The position numbers were made by a program, and so were the translations under genes. 64,000 nt of DNA, taken from contig JAIOZY010000001.1 of assembly GCA_021740385.1 (NCBI GenBank), positions 1 through 64,000 on the forward strand, written 5' to 3'. This DNA is from Prolixibacteraceae bacterium. Its GTDB lineage: Bacteria > Bacteroidota > Bacteroidia > Bacteroidales > Prolixibacteraceae. Below are positions 9,701-18,244 of this stretch, in pieces. The first letter of the stretch is position 1; every line of letters begins with the position of its first letter. The notes under the pieces were generated by a model. That model was given only the letters and a program-made list of their open reading frames with translations. It had not been told where the DNA came from and did no database searches.

Positions 9701-10478
9701 ATTCGTCGGGTCCATAATCCATGTTTACCGACACACCGCAATGATATACGAGCTGTGCTGTTTGAAAATTTGAAGCATAAGCGCTGTCAACCATTTGGTC
9801 GTAATCATAAAAAGCCGAGCTGAAATCGGCAGTTTGCTCATCGTATTCAGGATGCGATTCCGGTTTATATGCGTTTGAACCTATTCCCTGTGCCGGATAT
9901 TTATAATAGTACATTAACTGCCCCATTGCCGTTGCCCCGCAACCGGTATGCACTTTGTGGTTTCCATAAATGCTTCTTGTTTCATCGTATGGACATAGGT
10001 CATTATAAGGAGGTCCTTGTCCCCATGCCGTTTTTAACAGGAAATGAGGATAACTTTCCGATGTAGATTTTAAAGGGGCAACGGACGTTTCGGTAAGGTC
10101 TTTCCATTCCTGTTTAACGGTTTCGCTTATTGGTTCCCGTTTGTTATGATGTATCTTGTCTGATATTTTTCTGAGATAGTAGTTTGCAGGCGAATCATTT
10201 GTTTGAAGCGCATAAACCCCATTGTTGCTGTAAGCCAATATGGGTTTGACAACTTTATTTGCCGCCACCAAAACCCAACCGCCTTTTTTGAAATTCACGG
10301 CATAAAAAGCAGTATCGGGTGTTCCCGGAATAACCGATGCAATATCTTCCGTTGTTACTTGTGTTTTGCGAACCCGGTTTATCCAGTTTACGGCAATACG
10401 TTCGGTTTCGCTTTCGGTGGCAAAAGCCTGAATAACAAAAATTCCTAACAGAAAAAATATGGAAAAAAGTTTCCTCAT
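6789..10478 (-). CDS. Secreted C10-family cysteine peptidase (streptopain-like), multidomain, T9SS sorting tail
   Basis: 1229 aa. Signal peptide at residues 1-20. A Spi-like propeptide region (about 25-140) precedes the C10 catalytic domain: Cys180 in TGCGATAMGQ, His320 in SAHIFLIDGYD, then INWGWDN at 336-342. Residues about 380-530 look like a jelly-roll/MAM-type domain. Six repeats of 60-70 residues fill about 533-945, each with a start like YEYWIDRN and an end like WSPVVSKSFYK. A PKD-like domain (about 950-1040) and a stalk with a TLIAGQ motif follow. The C-terminal 75 residues are a type A T9SS sorting domain (VKIYPNPTTG). Expected location: cell surface or medium. It is third in an operon, 18 bp after the beta-helix gene. 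Relatives include SpeB, interpain A and Bfp proteases. Confidence 0.88.
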   Translation of the reverse strand: MRKLFSIFFLLGIFVIQAFATESETERIAVNWINRVRKTQVTTEDIASVIPGTPDTAFYAVNFKKGGWVLVAANKVVKPILAYSNNGVYALQTNDSPANYYLRKISDKIHHNKREPISETVKQEWKDLTETSVAPLKSTSESYPHFLLKTAWGQGPPYNDLCPYDETRSIYGNHKVHTGCGATAMGQLMYYYKYPAQGIGSNAYKPESHPEYDEQTADFSSAFYDYDQMVDSAYASNFQTAQLVYHCGVSVNMDYGPDESSSNTISIKNALENHFKFATPVTIISRENCDDTDWGRKLNREINFYERPVLYFGENDGSAHIFLIDGYDEASGMVHINWGWDNAPGTQNFWYDFFPYSDIYNEKQNAYFGVTPLSRPLINMPYFESFENGGSDWVLTGFSNVYASAAKTGSHCLRIQNIPTEKGPSVNTATFSFKVPPNGRLSFWVKRQSPVDSISKQLAYIMGEFGPKAHETIFDGQFNDTSWVNYTVNLSHLAGNNVRLLLGEITNASWQSQYIMVDDVEITGEATGNGTVTCYEYWIDRNLSGRVSNFTEGSEGIFDLGTEINVASIADGFHTLNYRFKDDNGAWSPVSSSAFYKKSVSGLAAYECWFDGNYQQKTITTRTENGLSNLMVSIDAGTLSEGIHTLNFRFRDKTDWSPVVSKHFLKFSGSEEAFEYEYWYDRADSLKQKVTADVSSEQPLMVEFDVNHLTEGLHFLNIRFHQSSGWSPVVSKSFYKFSATNVLSEYEYWFDKADSLSRREAVDTSQIHPFVSEFNTENLSPGLHFLNIRFHQPSGWSPVVSHSFYKMNTASTSKACEYWIDDNLDQMVSEQLDSSEMAMFNAEPDFTGLSKGYHTFNIRFRDAAGWGPVSTHTFFKGAGFTEGWAGYQYWVDTIPHPVFQDVSVRDSMLLSVQFEIDGNSYENGEHVVHTRFFDRKGTYSPVVSMPIAIGMPVANAGDDFEVTKNSYVSLDGSNSYDTNGDELFYSWGSPTEIILDDSTRMNPGFISPNVIEDQLFMFTLTVSDGFYVSETDTVWMLVLDATTPENQWINNRIFSTDENSCFGATQQITVAGAGTIVDLQNGSSLTLIAGQSIRFLPGFLAHTGSYMSAYITTTNSFCDALSESVVMNNDKSRTIQNAHEDKTVNNDDLLSEKSVKIYPNPTTGLVNVELTHFGAGTVVKVLNLSGAVVKTTQASGLGVNIDLSSARKGIYIVQCNDGETILSKKIIVQ
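6817..7100 (-). repeat. T9SS sorting-tail cassette, copy A
   Basis: 284 bp, the same length as 12371-12654. By eye there are six mismatches (about 98% identity), far above the similarity of the flanking parts of the two genes. It encodes the SEKSVKIYPNP linker and most of the sorting domain of the C10 peptidase. Recent duplication or gene conversion is inferred. Confidence 0.9.
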
Positions 10479-10496
10479 TGAATGTGGTTGTGAAGC

Positions 10497-11564
10497 TTAG
10501 CGGTCTTGCGGTATCACCTGAAATTCAACTTTTAGCTTTCCGTCAGCATCGGTGGCCGGGGCAATGCTTTTCGACATGACCCAGGGGTGCATGGGCAGCC
10601 CCGAATCTTTGAACGGGTAGTCGCCGCCGTAAACGCCCATGTCGCTGCCATCGAGCCCGGCGTTTTTGCAAACCGACGTATCCTGCACATGGTAATTGGC
10701 ATTGTAGCGAAAAAAACGACCGGGGTAATCCATAAATATCGGATTGTGGTTATTGTCAAGTTCTGATGTTTGCAAGTCGACATTGTCCTCCTTTATGCCA
10801 CCAATACTTATTCCCGGATAAACATTGTTAAAAAAAGAAAAGTTTGAAGAATTATATTCTTTAAGAAAACCACAAAAAATATTGCTATTAAATGTACAAT
10901 AATCACAATTCTGAAAAGCATAATTGCTATATAATGTTGAGTTGTAGAAATAAAAGAAAATATTATTTGAAAAAGTTGTACCGTAAAAATGATAAATTTG
11001 TTTACATAAAAATGAATTTTCAATGATTACATTATCAACATTACCGCCATAAAGATTTCCCCAAATTATATTCTCTCGGAAGATGAAACCGGAAGATATC
11101 TCATTATTTCCAGAGCCATTGTATGAAAGTTTTAAATTGCTAAAGCTACATCGTGAGACAAGAATGTTGTTTACAAATTGATTGGTAGAACTGCTGCCTA
11201 CGATAATATCTCCTGTCAAATACAATCCTTCAATCGTTGTATTATCACAACCAGTCAGTAAATAAATTGTCCCAGTTATTTGTGAGCGCCCCGTGGCCAC
11301 CGTGGCCGAGGGGTTGTGCCCAACGCCCACCAGGTGAAGCTCTACATCAACTTTCACACTGTCCATGTTAAAACTGCCACCGGGTATATACACAAAATCG
11401 CCCGGTTGTGCTGCAGCCATTGCGCCCGAAAGTGTGGCATGGGCCGAAATATGGCTGCCATCGGGGGCTTCAACCAATATGGTCGACTGCGCCCAACTGT
11501 TGCCAATTGCTGTAAAAAGCATAATGAATAACCCCGAAATCCGTAATATTCTCCCCTTATTCAT
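10497..11564 (-). CDS. Secreted protein with predicted right-handed parallel beta-helix
   Basis: 355 aa with a signal peptide ending near WAQS at residue 26. Residues about 30-90 resemble the entry of pectate-lyase-like folds (TLSGAMAAAQPGDFVYIPGG). Residues 100-270 are Asn/Ser/Phe-rich irregular coils (NTTIEGLYLTG, NVIIENSFL, CTFNSNIFCGF) typical of a parallel beta-helix, and the C-terminal part lacks the helix pattern. No catalytic motif is recognised; it has no T9SS tail and no lipobox. The central stretch (about 10,800-11,200) is markedly more AT-rich than its neighbours. It lies between the lipoprotein gene (30 bp upstream) and the C10 peptidase (18 bp downstream), so is probably co-transcribed with both. 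Function unknown; a glycan-binding or adhesive role is possible. Confidence 0.65.
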   Translation of the reverse strand: MNKGRILRISGLFIMLFTAIGNSWAQSTILVEAPDGSHISAHATLSGAMAAAQPGDFVYIPGGSFNMDSVKVDVELHLVGVGHNPSATVATGRSQITGTIYLLTGCDNTTIEGLYLTGDIIVGSSSTNQFVNNILVSRCSFSNLKLSYNGSGNNEISSGFIFRENIIWGNLYGGNVDNVIIENSFLCKQIYHFYGTTFSNNIFFYFYNSTLYSNYAFQNCDYCTFNSNIFCGFLKEYNSSNFSFFNNVYPGISIGGIKEDNVDLQTSELDNNHNPIFMDYPGRFFRYNANYHVQDTSVCKNAGLDGSDMGVYGGDYPFKDSGLPMHPWVMSKSIAPATDADGKLKVEFQVIPQDR

Positions 11565-11594
11565 GGTGTATCTTTTTTATTCTAAAGAATTAAT

Positions 11595-12149
11595 TCAATT
11601 ATTATTATATGTTAAATCAGCATTTCCTGAAAGCGTCTGGTCAACGCCATCGGAAAAGGAAAACGTAATGTTGAAGTTGGCTGTTTCGGTATTTATTTCT
11701 TTCAGGGTAAGTTCTCCACTATAGAAGTACGTAGTTTCTTTCATGTCAATTGTTGCCGTTGTGCAATAACCAGCACCTGTTGCATCAAGTTCGTTTGTAA
11801 TGCCATCACCGTTCAGGTCGCCTAAGCTATAGGTACCCTCAATGGAAGAACTGTTTAATGATACCAACTCGAAATTGATTGTGAAATTTGTATTACTTAT
11901 TGCAACAATTCCGGTATCGGTTTTAGCCGATTTTTCAGATTCGTAATGTCCCCTTATGGCAATTTCCCATGAGTTCACGGTGTTATCATCACCCGTGTTT
12001 ATTATATATCCTGTATTTACGTTAAAACTTTCGCCATTAAGGGCAATCGTATTTGTCTCAATGGATTTTGGATCCGAATCGTCTTTTTCGCATGCATTGG
12101 CCACAACAAGTAAACATAACATGCCAAAAATGAATGAATAATTCTTCAT
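11595..12149 (-). CDS. Putative surface lipoprotein of unknown function
   Basis: 184 aa. The lipobox VVANAC places the lipidated Cys at 20, followed by EKDDSD, an acidic stretch like the Bacteroidota lipoprotein export signal, so surface exposure is likely. The mature part is beta-rich (ITNELDATGAGY, YFYSGELTLKE). No family is recognised. It is the first gene of a tight three-gene set: 30 bp to the beta-helix gene, then the C10 peptidase. A role as binding partner or inhibitor of the peptidase is possible but unsupported by any motif. Confidence 0.6.
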   Translation of the reverse strand: MKNYSFIFGMLCLLVVANACEKDDSDPKSIETNTIALNGESFNVNTGYIINTGDDNTVNSWEIAIRGHYESEKSAKTDTGIVAISNTNFTINFELVSLNSSSIEGTYSLGDLNGDGITNELDATGAGYCTTATIDMKETTYFYSGELTLKEINTETANFNITFSFSDGVDQTLSGNADLTYNNN

Positions 12150-12204
12150 CTATAAATATTTAAATCATTAAAATAATTGTAGGAAATAAAAAAAGGAAAC
12201 TACT

Positions 12205-12227
12205 ATTCAGGGGTATTTCCCCTGAAT
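12205..12227. promoter_or_regulatory. Perfect 9-bp inverted repeat upstream of the secreted-protein operon
   Basis: ATTCAGGGG, loop TATTT, CCCCTGAAT. It sits 56-78 bp upstream of the lipoprotein ATG at 12149 and 115 bp downstream of the LRR gene start-side gap. No T-run follows on the minus strand directly, so an operator fits better than a terminator for the operon, but a terminator cannot be excluded. The rest of the 12150-12342 gap is AT-rich without other signals. Confidence 0.4.
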
Positions 12228-12342
12228 TCCCTTACCCTTCCACACAGTTGTAAAAGTAGTAAAATAAGTTAATTTTATATAATCGTAGGAAAATTAATTT
12301 TTTTAATTGTTAAATTAATTCTGTTTGTGTGAAAAATAGGTT

Positions 12343-15300
12343 TTACCTGACCACAATCTTCCTGCTTATCATTGTTTCCCCGTCGTTGCACTGCACAATG
12401 TAAATACCTTTTCTTGCAGATGATAAGTCGATATTAACACCTGAGCCTGAGGCTTGTGTGGTTTTAACTACCGCTCCCGAAAGGTTTAGCACTTTAACCA
12501 CTGTTCCGGCCCCGAAATGGGTGAGTTCTACATTTACCAGCCCGGTTGTGGGGTTGGGGTAAATTTTTACCGATTTTTCGGAAAGTAAATCATCGTTGTT
12601 TACGGTTTTGTCTTCATGTGAGTTTTGTATCGTCCCCGATTTGTCGTTGTTCATTACAATACTTTCGGGCATTACAGCGTCGCAGAACGAAGCCGTTGTT
12701 GTGATATAGGCTTGTACATTACTTCCGGGCCGGGCATGGAAACCATGCAACAGCCTTACCATTTTTCCTGCAATGAGTGTAACGGTCGATCCGTTTTCAA
12801 ATTCAACAACCGATCCGTCGCCGGCAACCGTTATGGTATCGGTAGCTCCGTAGCACTGGTCTTCGCCATTACCAACGGTAAGCCCCGAAAGTGCAATTGT
12901 GCGCGGTACACCGTTTAATTCAACATGGATATTGTGGGTTATAAGTGTAAGTTGAGTCGCAACGGTATTGGTCACTTCGCAGTGATAATATCCTGTGTCA
13001 ATGTTGGTAACTGAGGGGATAAACAGGCTGGAGTCGGTTTTGCCCACCAAAAGGGTATCGTTACGGTACCATTGGAATTCATCGTTTGTTGAAATATCAT
13101 ATCCCGTGATGTCAATCCACAACGGTTGGTTTGGAGCTGCTTCAATATTTTCCTCAATGCCAATATATGCCTGGGGCGAATAGGTGAACGATGTGCTGAA
13201 ATTATCAAAATTGTTCCAGATGAAAATCGGTTCAATATTGCTGAAAATGTATTGGTTGTTGGCAATGTTAAAATCCTGAAGGTTGTTAATGTAAGCCATT
13301 GTGCCGGGTATGTCCCCTTCAAGTTCGTTTCCCGAAAGGTTCAGGGTGCGTAAATTTCCGAGGTTACTAAATGCAGCAGGAACCTGACCGTTAAACTGGT
13401 TGTTTGAAAGGTCGATGATGCGCAACTGGTTTAGGTTGCCCATCCAATCCGGTATGTTCCCTGTAAATTGGTTGCCCGAAAGGTGAATGTTGAACAACGA
13501 TGTGAGTTCTCCCATCTCTTCGGGCAGGGAGTTTTCCAGTTGGTTGTCGTTAAGGTTCAGGGTGATAAGCCCGGCAAGTTCGCCAATTTCGGACGGAATT
13601 ACACCTGTAAGTGAGTTACTGTTCAGCAACAGGTAGTCGAGGTTGGTAAGTTGCCCGATTGACGGGGGAATTGTTCCCGAAATTTGATTGCTGTTCAGGT
13701 ATAATGTTGTTAGTGAAGTAAGGTTCCCAATGAAGTCGGGCAGGGGGCCTTCCAACTGGTTATTGTTTAACTGGAGGCTTGTGAGCGATTCAAGGTCGCA
13801 TATTTCATCGGGAAGCGTGTCGCTTAGCTGGTTGTTTTGCATCCTAATGTGGGTTGCTTCTGTAAGGTTCCCAATTTCGAAAGGCAATGCCCCGCTCAGC
13901 GAATTGTTGTATAAATCGACCCTGGTAACCCGATCACCGGTACCGTTGAGTGTTATGCCAAACCATGTATCTAAATTGCCGGTAAGCCAGTTTGTTTTGT
14001 TGTCCCAGTGGTCACCATCGGTCGCGTTGTAAAGTGCAACAAGGGCTATCGAGTCGGTTTGCAGCGAATGGGCATACGTGAACGTGTCGGAATATAGTGT
14101 CAAATCGGTGTAAAAGGTGTTTGAAACTTCGCAGTTGTAATCGCCTTCGCCTCTCAGTGTCAATGTGTCGGTTGTTTCTTCCAGTTCCAGTCCGTCTTTG
14201 TACCAGGTATAGGTGTTTCCGGGTTCATCATCGTCAATTACTTCCAATGTTCCTTCGTCCAGGCTGTAAAAAAGGGCAAGTTGTGTGTCCTGTGGTGCAT
14301 AATAAAAAAAGTCAATATCAACAGGTAACAATCCAGATGTTGCCAGGTTTTCGAAAGTGAACTTGTTCGAACATACCGATAGTTTGTATAGGTCGTTCGC
14401 GCTGTTTAGCAGTGGAAGGTCGCCTATAAAGTTATTGCTGTCGAGGGTTATAATGTCGAGGCTGGAGAGATTTTCTATACCAGCAGGAATATTTCCTGTA
14501 AAGTTATTGTCATGCAGTTTTAGGTTGTTAAGGCTGGTTAAGTTGCCAATGTCGGCTGGTATTGTTCCTGTAAAACCGTTTTCATGAAGTTCAAGTGTCA
14601 GCAGGCTTGTCAGGTCGCAAATTCCACCGGGTATTGTTCCATCAAGCTGGTTTTCACCAAGTTCAAGATAGTTGAGGTTGGTAAGCAGACTGAATGATGC
14701 CGGGATTGTTCCGGTAAGCTGGTTCCCTTTAAGCGAAAGAATGGTCAATCCGGAAAGGTCTCCCCACGCTGTTGGTATGGTTCCGGTAAGCTCGTTTTGT
14801 CCGAGTTCGATGCTCATCAACGAGGTAATGCCCTCAAGCCCGGCAGGTATGGTACCGGTGAATCCATTATTGCTTAATATAAGCCAGTAAAGGTTGGTGA
14901 GGTTGGCTATTTGTGCGGGGATGGTTCCGTCAAGCAGGTTGTTCGACAGGTCTAAATTGATCAGATTTGTAAGTGCCCCGATTTCAGCCGGGATATTGCC
15001 CACGAGCTGGTTAAAACCCAGGTTCAGATTGGTGAGCTTGATGAGGTTTCCAATGGAAACAGGTATGGAATCGGAAAGCTGGTTGCCGTTCAGCATAAGT
15101 ATTTCAAGGCTGTCTAAACTTCCAATTTCCGCAGGGATATTGTTGGAAAGCGAATTGTTCGACAGGTCTAACTCTTCAAGTTTTGTAAGGTTGCCAATTT
15201 CTTCCGGGATGGGGCCATCAAGGTTGTTGATTGGCAACAATACTTTGCTTACCCTGTCGCCGTTTAGGGTAATGCCGTGCCAGGTTGCAAGCCGGCCTGA

Positions 15301-16788
15301 CAGCCAGTTGCTGTTGTTGTTCCACGATTCCCCAGTTGTTTCATTGTACAGGTGCACAAGTGCCAGCGAATCGGAAGTAGTTGTGTAATTGAGGGTAAAG
15401 GTGTCGGTTTTGTAGGTGTAGCCTGTAAATTTCCGGTTGGTTATTTCGCAGGTGTATTCGCCTTCTTCGGTTAGGATAATTGTACGGGTTGTATCGGCAA
15501 TAACCGTAGTGCCATTGTACCAGGTATAAATATTGCTGGTGTCTTCACCATCGGGTACGGTAAGGCTAACATCGTATTCATCAAAATCGAGGGTGAATGA
15601 AGTATCCTGCGGGGCAAATTCGAATGTGCTGACATCGGCAGGGGTTAAGCCCGATGCCGAAAGGTTGGCAAAGGTAAATTGGTTATTGGCAACGTGTATT
15701 TCATCAAGTGAGGTAATCCGTTCGAGTGGAGGCAGGTCGCCGGTCAGGAAATTGTCCGAAAGGTCGAGTTTGAATAGCTTTGATAGGTTTGCCAGCTCAA
15801 CCGGCAGGGTTCCCGTGAGGCTGTCGTTTTTTAGGTTAACCGTATCAACCCGGGCATCAACGTCGAGGTGAATGCCGTACCATGTTGATATTTCGTCTGT
15901 GAGCCAGTTTGTTGTATCAATCCAGTCGTCCCCATTGGTAGCAGCATACAGTGCTTCCAGTGCCAGCGAGTCGGAATAGTGGTTGTATAAAAAATCGAGA
16001 CTGTCGGAAAAAAGTGTTAGTGCCGGGTAGTCGGCATTTTTTACCAGGCAGTTGTACTCCCCTTCACCGGGTGGGATTATCGAGCGGGTGTCAAGGTCGA
16101 TCAGTGTGCCGTTTTTATACCAGGCATAGGTGTTGCCGGGGTAATTGTCGTCGGTAATAGCAATGTTAATACTGTCGGTATTAAGGGTGAAAATTGTATC
16201 CTGGGGCGTATAATTAAAAATGTTAATGGTGCCCTGGAAGATGCCCGATGCAGCCAGGTTTTCAAAAGTGAAGAGATTGCCTCCTGCCCTGAAAATTTCT
16301 AACGAGGGCATGCCATTCATTGTTGGCAGGTTACCCGAAAATGTATTGTTTTCGATGTAGAGTTTTCGCAAATTGTTAAGAAGCGTAATGCTTTCAGGCA
16401 GGGTGCCGGAAAAACGGTTATTGTTGAGGTACAATTCCGATAAGCTTGTCAGGTAGCCAATTGTGTCGGGCAATTCTCCTGTTAGTTGGTTGTTTGAAAG
16501 GTTTAATTCACCCAAACCGGTTAAGTTTCCGACAGAATCGGGAAGGTTGCCTGTAAGGTTATTGTTTTGGAGGTCGAGAATATAAACCCGCTCATTGTTG
16601 TCGCTTAGTATTACCCCATACCAGGTATCGAGGTCATTTTCCAGCCAGTTGGTTTTGTCGGTCCAGCTATCGCCGTTTGTTGCCCGGTAAAGGGATACCA
16701 GCGAAAGCGAATCAAGTTCGCGGTTTTGTGAAAATAACGACGTGCCCGCGAGCAGGCAAACAATCAGAAGAGAGAGGTTTCGTATCAC
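12343..16788 (-). CDS. Giant leucine-rich-repeat protein with Ig-like spacers and T9SS sorting tail
   Basis: 1481 aa. Signal peptide at residues 1-20. Four modules begin near residues 27, 272, 472 and 910, each with a cap like DSLALVALYNATDGDHWDNKTNWL followed by plant-type LRRs (consensus LTGTIPxxIGNLTxLxxLxLxxN). Modules are separated by Ig-like spacers (PQDT...TYTWYKDG...GEGDYNCEVSN). Modules 1, 3 and 4 have many LRRs; module 2 has very few. A final Ig-like domain, a stalk (TLIAGKMVRLLHGF) matching that of the C10 peptidase and a type A T9SS tail follow. Family knowledge: such LRRs mediate protein or glycan binding; BspA-like proteins are adhesins. Expected on the cell surface. It is monocistronic with a 417-bp upstream gap. 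Confidence 0.85.
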   Translation of the reverse strand: MIRNLSLLIVCLLAGTSLFSQNRELDSLSLVSLYRATNGDSWTDKTNWLENDLDTWYGVILSDNNERVYILDLQNNNLTGNLPDSVGNLTGLGELNLSNNQLTGELPDTIGYLTSLSELYLNNNRFSGTLPESITLLNNLRKLYIENNTFSGNLPTMNGMPSLEIFRAGGNLFTFENLAASGIFQGTINIFNYTPQDTIFTLNTDSINIAITDDNYPGNTYAWYKNGTLIDLDTRSIIPPGEGEYNCLVKNADYPALTLFSDSLDFLYNHYSDSLALEALYAATNGDDWIDTTNWLTDEISTWYGIHLDVDARVDTVNLKNDSLTGTLPVELANLSKLFKLDLSDNFLTGDLPPLERITSLDEIHVANNQFTFANLSASGLTPADVSTFEFAPQDTSFTLDFDEYDVSLTVPDGEDTSNIYTWYNGTTVIADTTRTIILTEEGEYTCEITNRKFTGYTYKTDTFTLNYTTTSDSLALVHLYNETTGESWNNNSNWLSGRLATWHGITLNGDRVSKVLLPINNLDGPIPEEIGNLTKLEELDLSNNSLSNNIPAEIGSLDSLEILMLNGNQLSDSIPVSIGNLIKLTNLNLGFNQLVGNIPAEIGALTNLINLDLSNNLLDGTIPAQIANLTNLYWLILSNNGFTGTIPAGLEGITSLMSIELGQNELTGTIPTAWGDLSGLTILSLKGNQLTGTIPASFSLLTNLNYLELGENQLDGTIPGGICDLTSLLTLELHENGFTGTIPADIGNLTSLNNLKLHDNNFTGNIPAGIENLSSLDIITLDSNNFIGDLPLLNSANDLYKLSVCSNKFTFENLATSGLLPVDIDFFYYAPQDTQLALFYSLDEGTLEVIDDDEPGNTYTWYKDGLELEETTDTLTLRGEGDYNCEVSNTFYTDLTLYSDTFTYAHSLQTDSIALVALYNATDGDHWDNKTNWLTGNLDTWFGITLNGTGDRVTRVDLYNNSLSGALPFEIGNLTEATHIRMQNNQLSDTLPDEICDLESLTSLQLNNNQLEGPLPDFIGNLTSLTTLYLNSNQISGTIPPSIGQLTNLDYLLLNSNSLTGVIPSEIGELAGLITLNLNDNQLENSLPEEMGELTSLFNIHLSGNQFTGNIPDWMGNLNQLRIIDLSNNQFNGQVPAAFSNLGNLRTLNLSGNELEGDIPGTMAYINNLQDFNIANNQYIFSNIEPIFIWNNFDNFSTSFTYSPQAYIGIEENIEAAPNQPLWIDITGYDISTNDEFQWYRNDTLLVGKTDSSLFIPSVTNIDTGYYHCEVTNTVATQLTLITHNIHVELNGVPRTIALSGLTVGNGEDQCYGATDTITVAGDGSVVEFENGSTVTLIAGKMVRLLHGFHARPGSNVQAYITTTASFCDAVMPESIVMNNDKSGTIQNSHEDKTVNNDDLLSEKSVKIYPNPTTGLVNVELTHFGAGTVVKVLNLSGAVVKTTQASGSGVNIDLSSARKGIYIVQCNDGETMISRKIVVR
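12371..12654 (-). repeat. T9SS sorting-tail cassette, copy B
   Basis: Nearly identical partner of 6817-7100 (six mismatches seen over 284 bp), located in the 3' end of the LRR-protein gene. The two copies are in the same orientation 5.5 kb apart. Confidence 0.9.
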
Positions 16789-16904
16789 GGTTTTAATTTT
16801 TAAATTTCGTAATTAACCATAAAATTAGAAATATTCTATGAATTCCTTGTTAATCACGATAAAAAACCTTCGAATCATAAAAACTTTGTTAGAGCGTGGG
16901 ATTT

Positions 16905-16991
16905 GGGACGTGAGATTTTCAATCTCACGATCGGGCGATTAAAAATCGCCCGTCCCTTCACACCCATCGGGCGATAAAAATCGCCCATCCC
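16905..16991. repeat. Palindromic element with GGGCGAT...ATCGCCC and GTGAGAT...ATCTCAC stems
   Basis: This is within the 417-bp gap between the LRR gene and fabD. It contains GTGAGATTTTCAATCTCAC, then GGGCGATTAAAAATCGCCC, then a second GGGCGAT-A5-TCGCCC hairpin at 16971-16988. An inverted copy of the first two stems is at 32721-32772. The rest of the gap is AT-rich with no gene that I can support. Confidence 0.75.
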
Positions 16992-17169
16992 AATCAAATA
17001 TTCGACCTTTGGGTTTTTTAATTAATGCCTCAAAAAATGACAAATCATGTTCATGTAAGGTTTTGTTTATCAGTTTTAATGGAGTTGTTTTTGAAAACCG
17101 TGTTTGGTATTCTCTTTTTCTCTCAACCGCATAAAGCCATCAAAATTCAGGTTCTTTTTTTAAAAATGA

Positions 17170-17177
17170 TACTTTTG
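17170..17177 (+). promoter_or_regulatory. Likely -7 box of fabD
   Basis: TACTTTTG is a full match to TAnnTTTG, 28 bp before the fabD ATG. No clear TTG -33 box is visible. Confidence 0.45.
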
Positions 17178-17205
17178 TCCGTTCAAAACAAAATATTAAA
17201 AAATT

Positions 17206-18102
17206 ATGAAGGCATTTGTATTTCCCGGACAGGGAGCCCAATATCCCGGAATGGGAAAAGACCTGTACGATAATTCAGACGTAGCCCGCGAATTGTTTAA
17301 CAGGGCAGACCAAATTCTTGGTTTTGAAATTACAAAGATCATGTTTGAGGGCGAGGCCGATGAGCTGAAACAGACAAAAGTTACCCAACCTGCAATATTC
17401 CTGCATTCGGTGATCTTATCGAAGGTGTTGGGCGAAAAATTTAACCCGCAAATGACAGCCGGTCACTCCCTGGGTGAATTCTCGGCTTTGGTAGCCGCAG
17501 GCGCCTTGTCGTTCGACGATGGCCTTACCCTGGTGTCGAAGCGTGCCATGGCCATGCAAAAGGCCTGTGAGGCACAACCCTCGACCATGGCTGCCATTGT
17601 GGGCCTCGACGACGAAACGGTTGAACAGGCCTGCGCTTCAATTGACGGTATCGTGGTTCCTGCCAATTACAATTGTCCCGGACAGTTGGTTATCTCTGGC
17701 GCTGTTGATGCTGTAAATTCAGCTTGTGAACTGCTGAAAGAAAAAGGTGCAAAACGGGCCCTGGTGCTTCCCGTTGGGGGTGCTTTCCATTCGCCACTGA
17801 TGGAGCCTGCCCGCGAAGAACTGGCAGCGGCCATTGAAGCGACCGAAATTAACGAACCCGTTTGCCCGGTTTACCAAAACGTCGATGCACAGCCCCACAC
17901 TAACCCTTCGGAAATTAAGCAAAACCTGATAGCCCAACTTACCAGCCCTGTTCGCTGGACCCAGACCGTTCAGAACATGCTGGCCGACGGCGCTGAATCG
18001 TTTACCGAACTTGGCCCCGGAAAAGTTTTGCAGGGACTGGTTAAAAAAGTCGACCGCGAGGCAAACACCTGTGGTTACGACAAATTACCCGAGGATTTGT
18101 AA
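17206..18102 (+). CDS. fabD: Malonyl-CoA:ACP transacylase
   Basis: 298 aa. It transfers the malonyl group from CoA to acyl carrier protein for type II fatty-acid synthesis in the cytosol. The GQGAQ oxyanion motif is at 8-12, the nucleophile Ser88 lies in GHSLGE, the malonate-binding Arg is 113 (SKRAMAMQ) and the catalytic His is 195 (GAFHSPLM). ELGPGKVLQGLVKK closes the fold. Length and all key residues match bacterial FabD (about 300 aa). It has its own likely promoter and a strong terminator, so it is monocistronic here rather than in a fab operon. Confidence 0.97.
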   Translation: MKAFVFPGQGAQYPGMGKDLYDNSDVARELFNRADQILGFEITKIMFEGEADELKQTKVTQPAIFLHSVILSKVLGEKFNPQMTAGHSLGEFSALVAAGALSFDDGLTLVSKRAMAMQKACEAQPSTMAAIVGLDDETVEQACASIDGIVVPANYNCPGQLVISGAVDAVNSACELLKEKGAKRALVLPVGGAFHSPLMEPAREELAAAIEATEINEPVCPVYQNVDAQPHTNPSEIKQNLIAQLTSPVRWTQTVQNMLADGAESFTELGPGKVLQGLVKKVDREANTCGYDKLPEDL

Positions 18103-18133
18103 AGTAAATACCTTATGGTAAAAAATATTACTT

Positions 18134-18163
18134 AAGCCACCTGAAATTACGGTGGCTTTTTTG
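18134..18163 (+). terminator. Rho-independent terminator after fabD
   Basis: AAGCCACC, 9-nt loop, GGTGGCTT followed by a T-run; 31 bp after the fabD stop. Confidence 0.85.
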
Positions 18164-18222
18164 TAAATATTATTTGAGGTAAAACCAATGGGATAAAAAG
18201 AAATATGAAACGATTTTCTTTG

Positions 18223-18230
18223 TAATTTTG
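18223..18230 (+). promoter_or_regulatory. Likely -7 box before the 22-codon ORF and DJ-1 gene
   Basis: TAATTTTG matches TAnnTTTG exactly and lies 14 bp before the ATG at 18245, so the transcript would start just ahead of the small ORF. Confidence 0.4.
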
Positions 18231-18244
18231 AGCAAAACTTTTTT

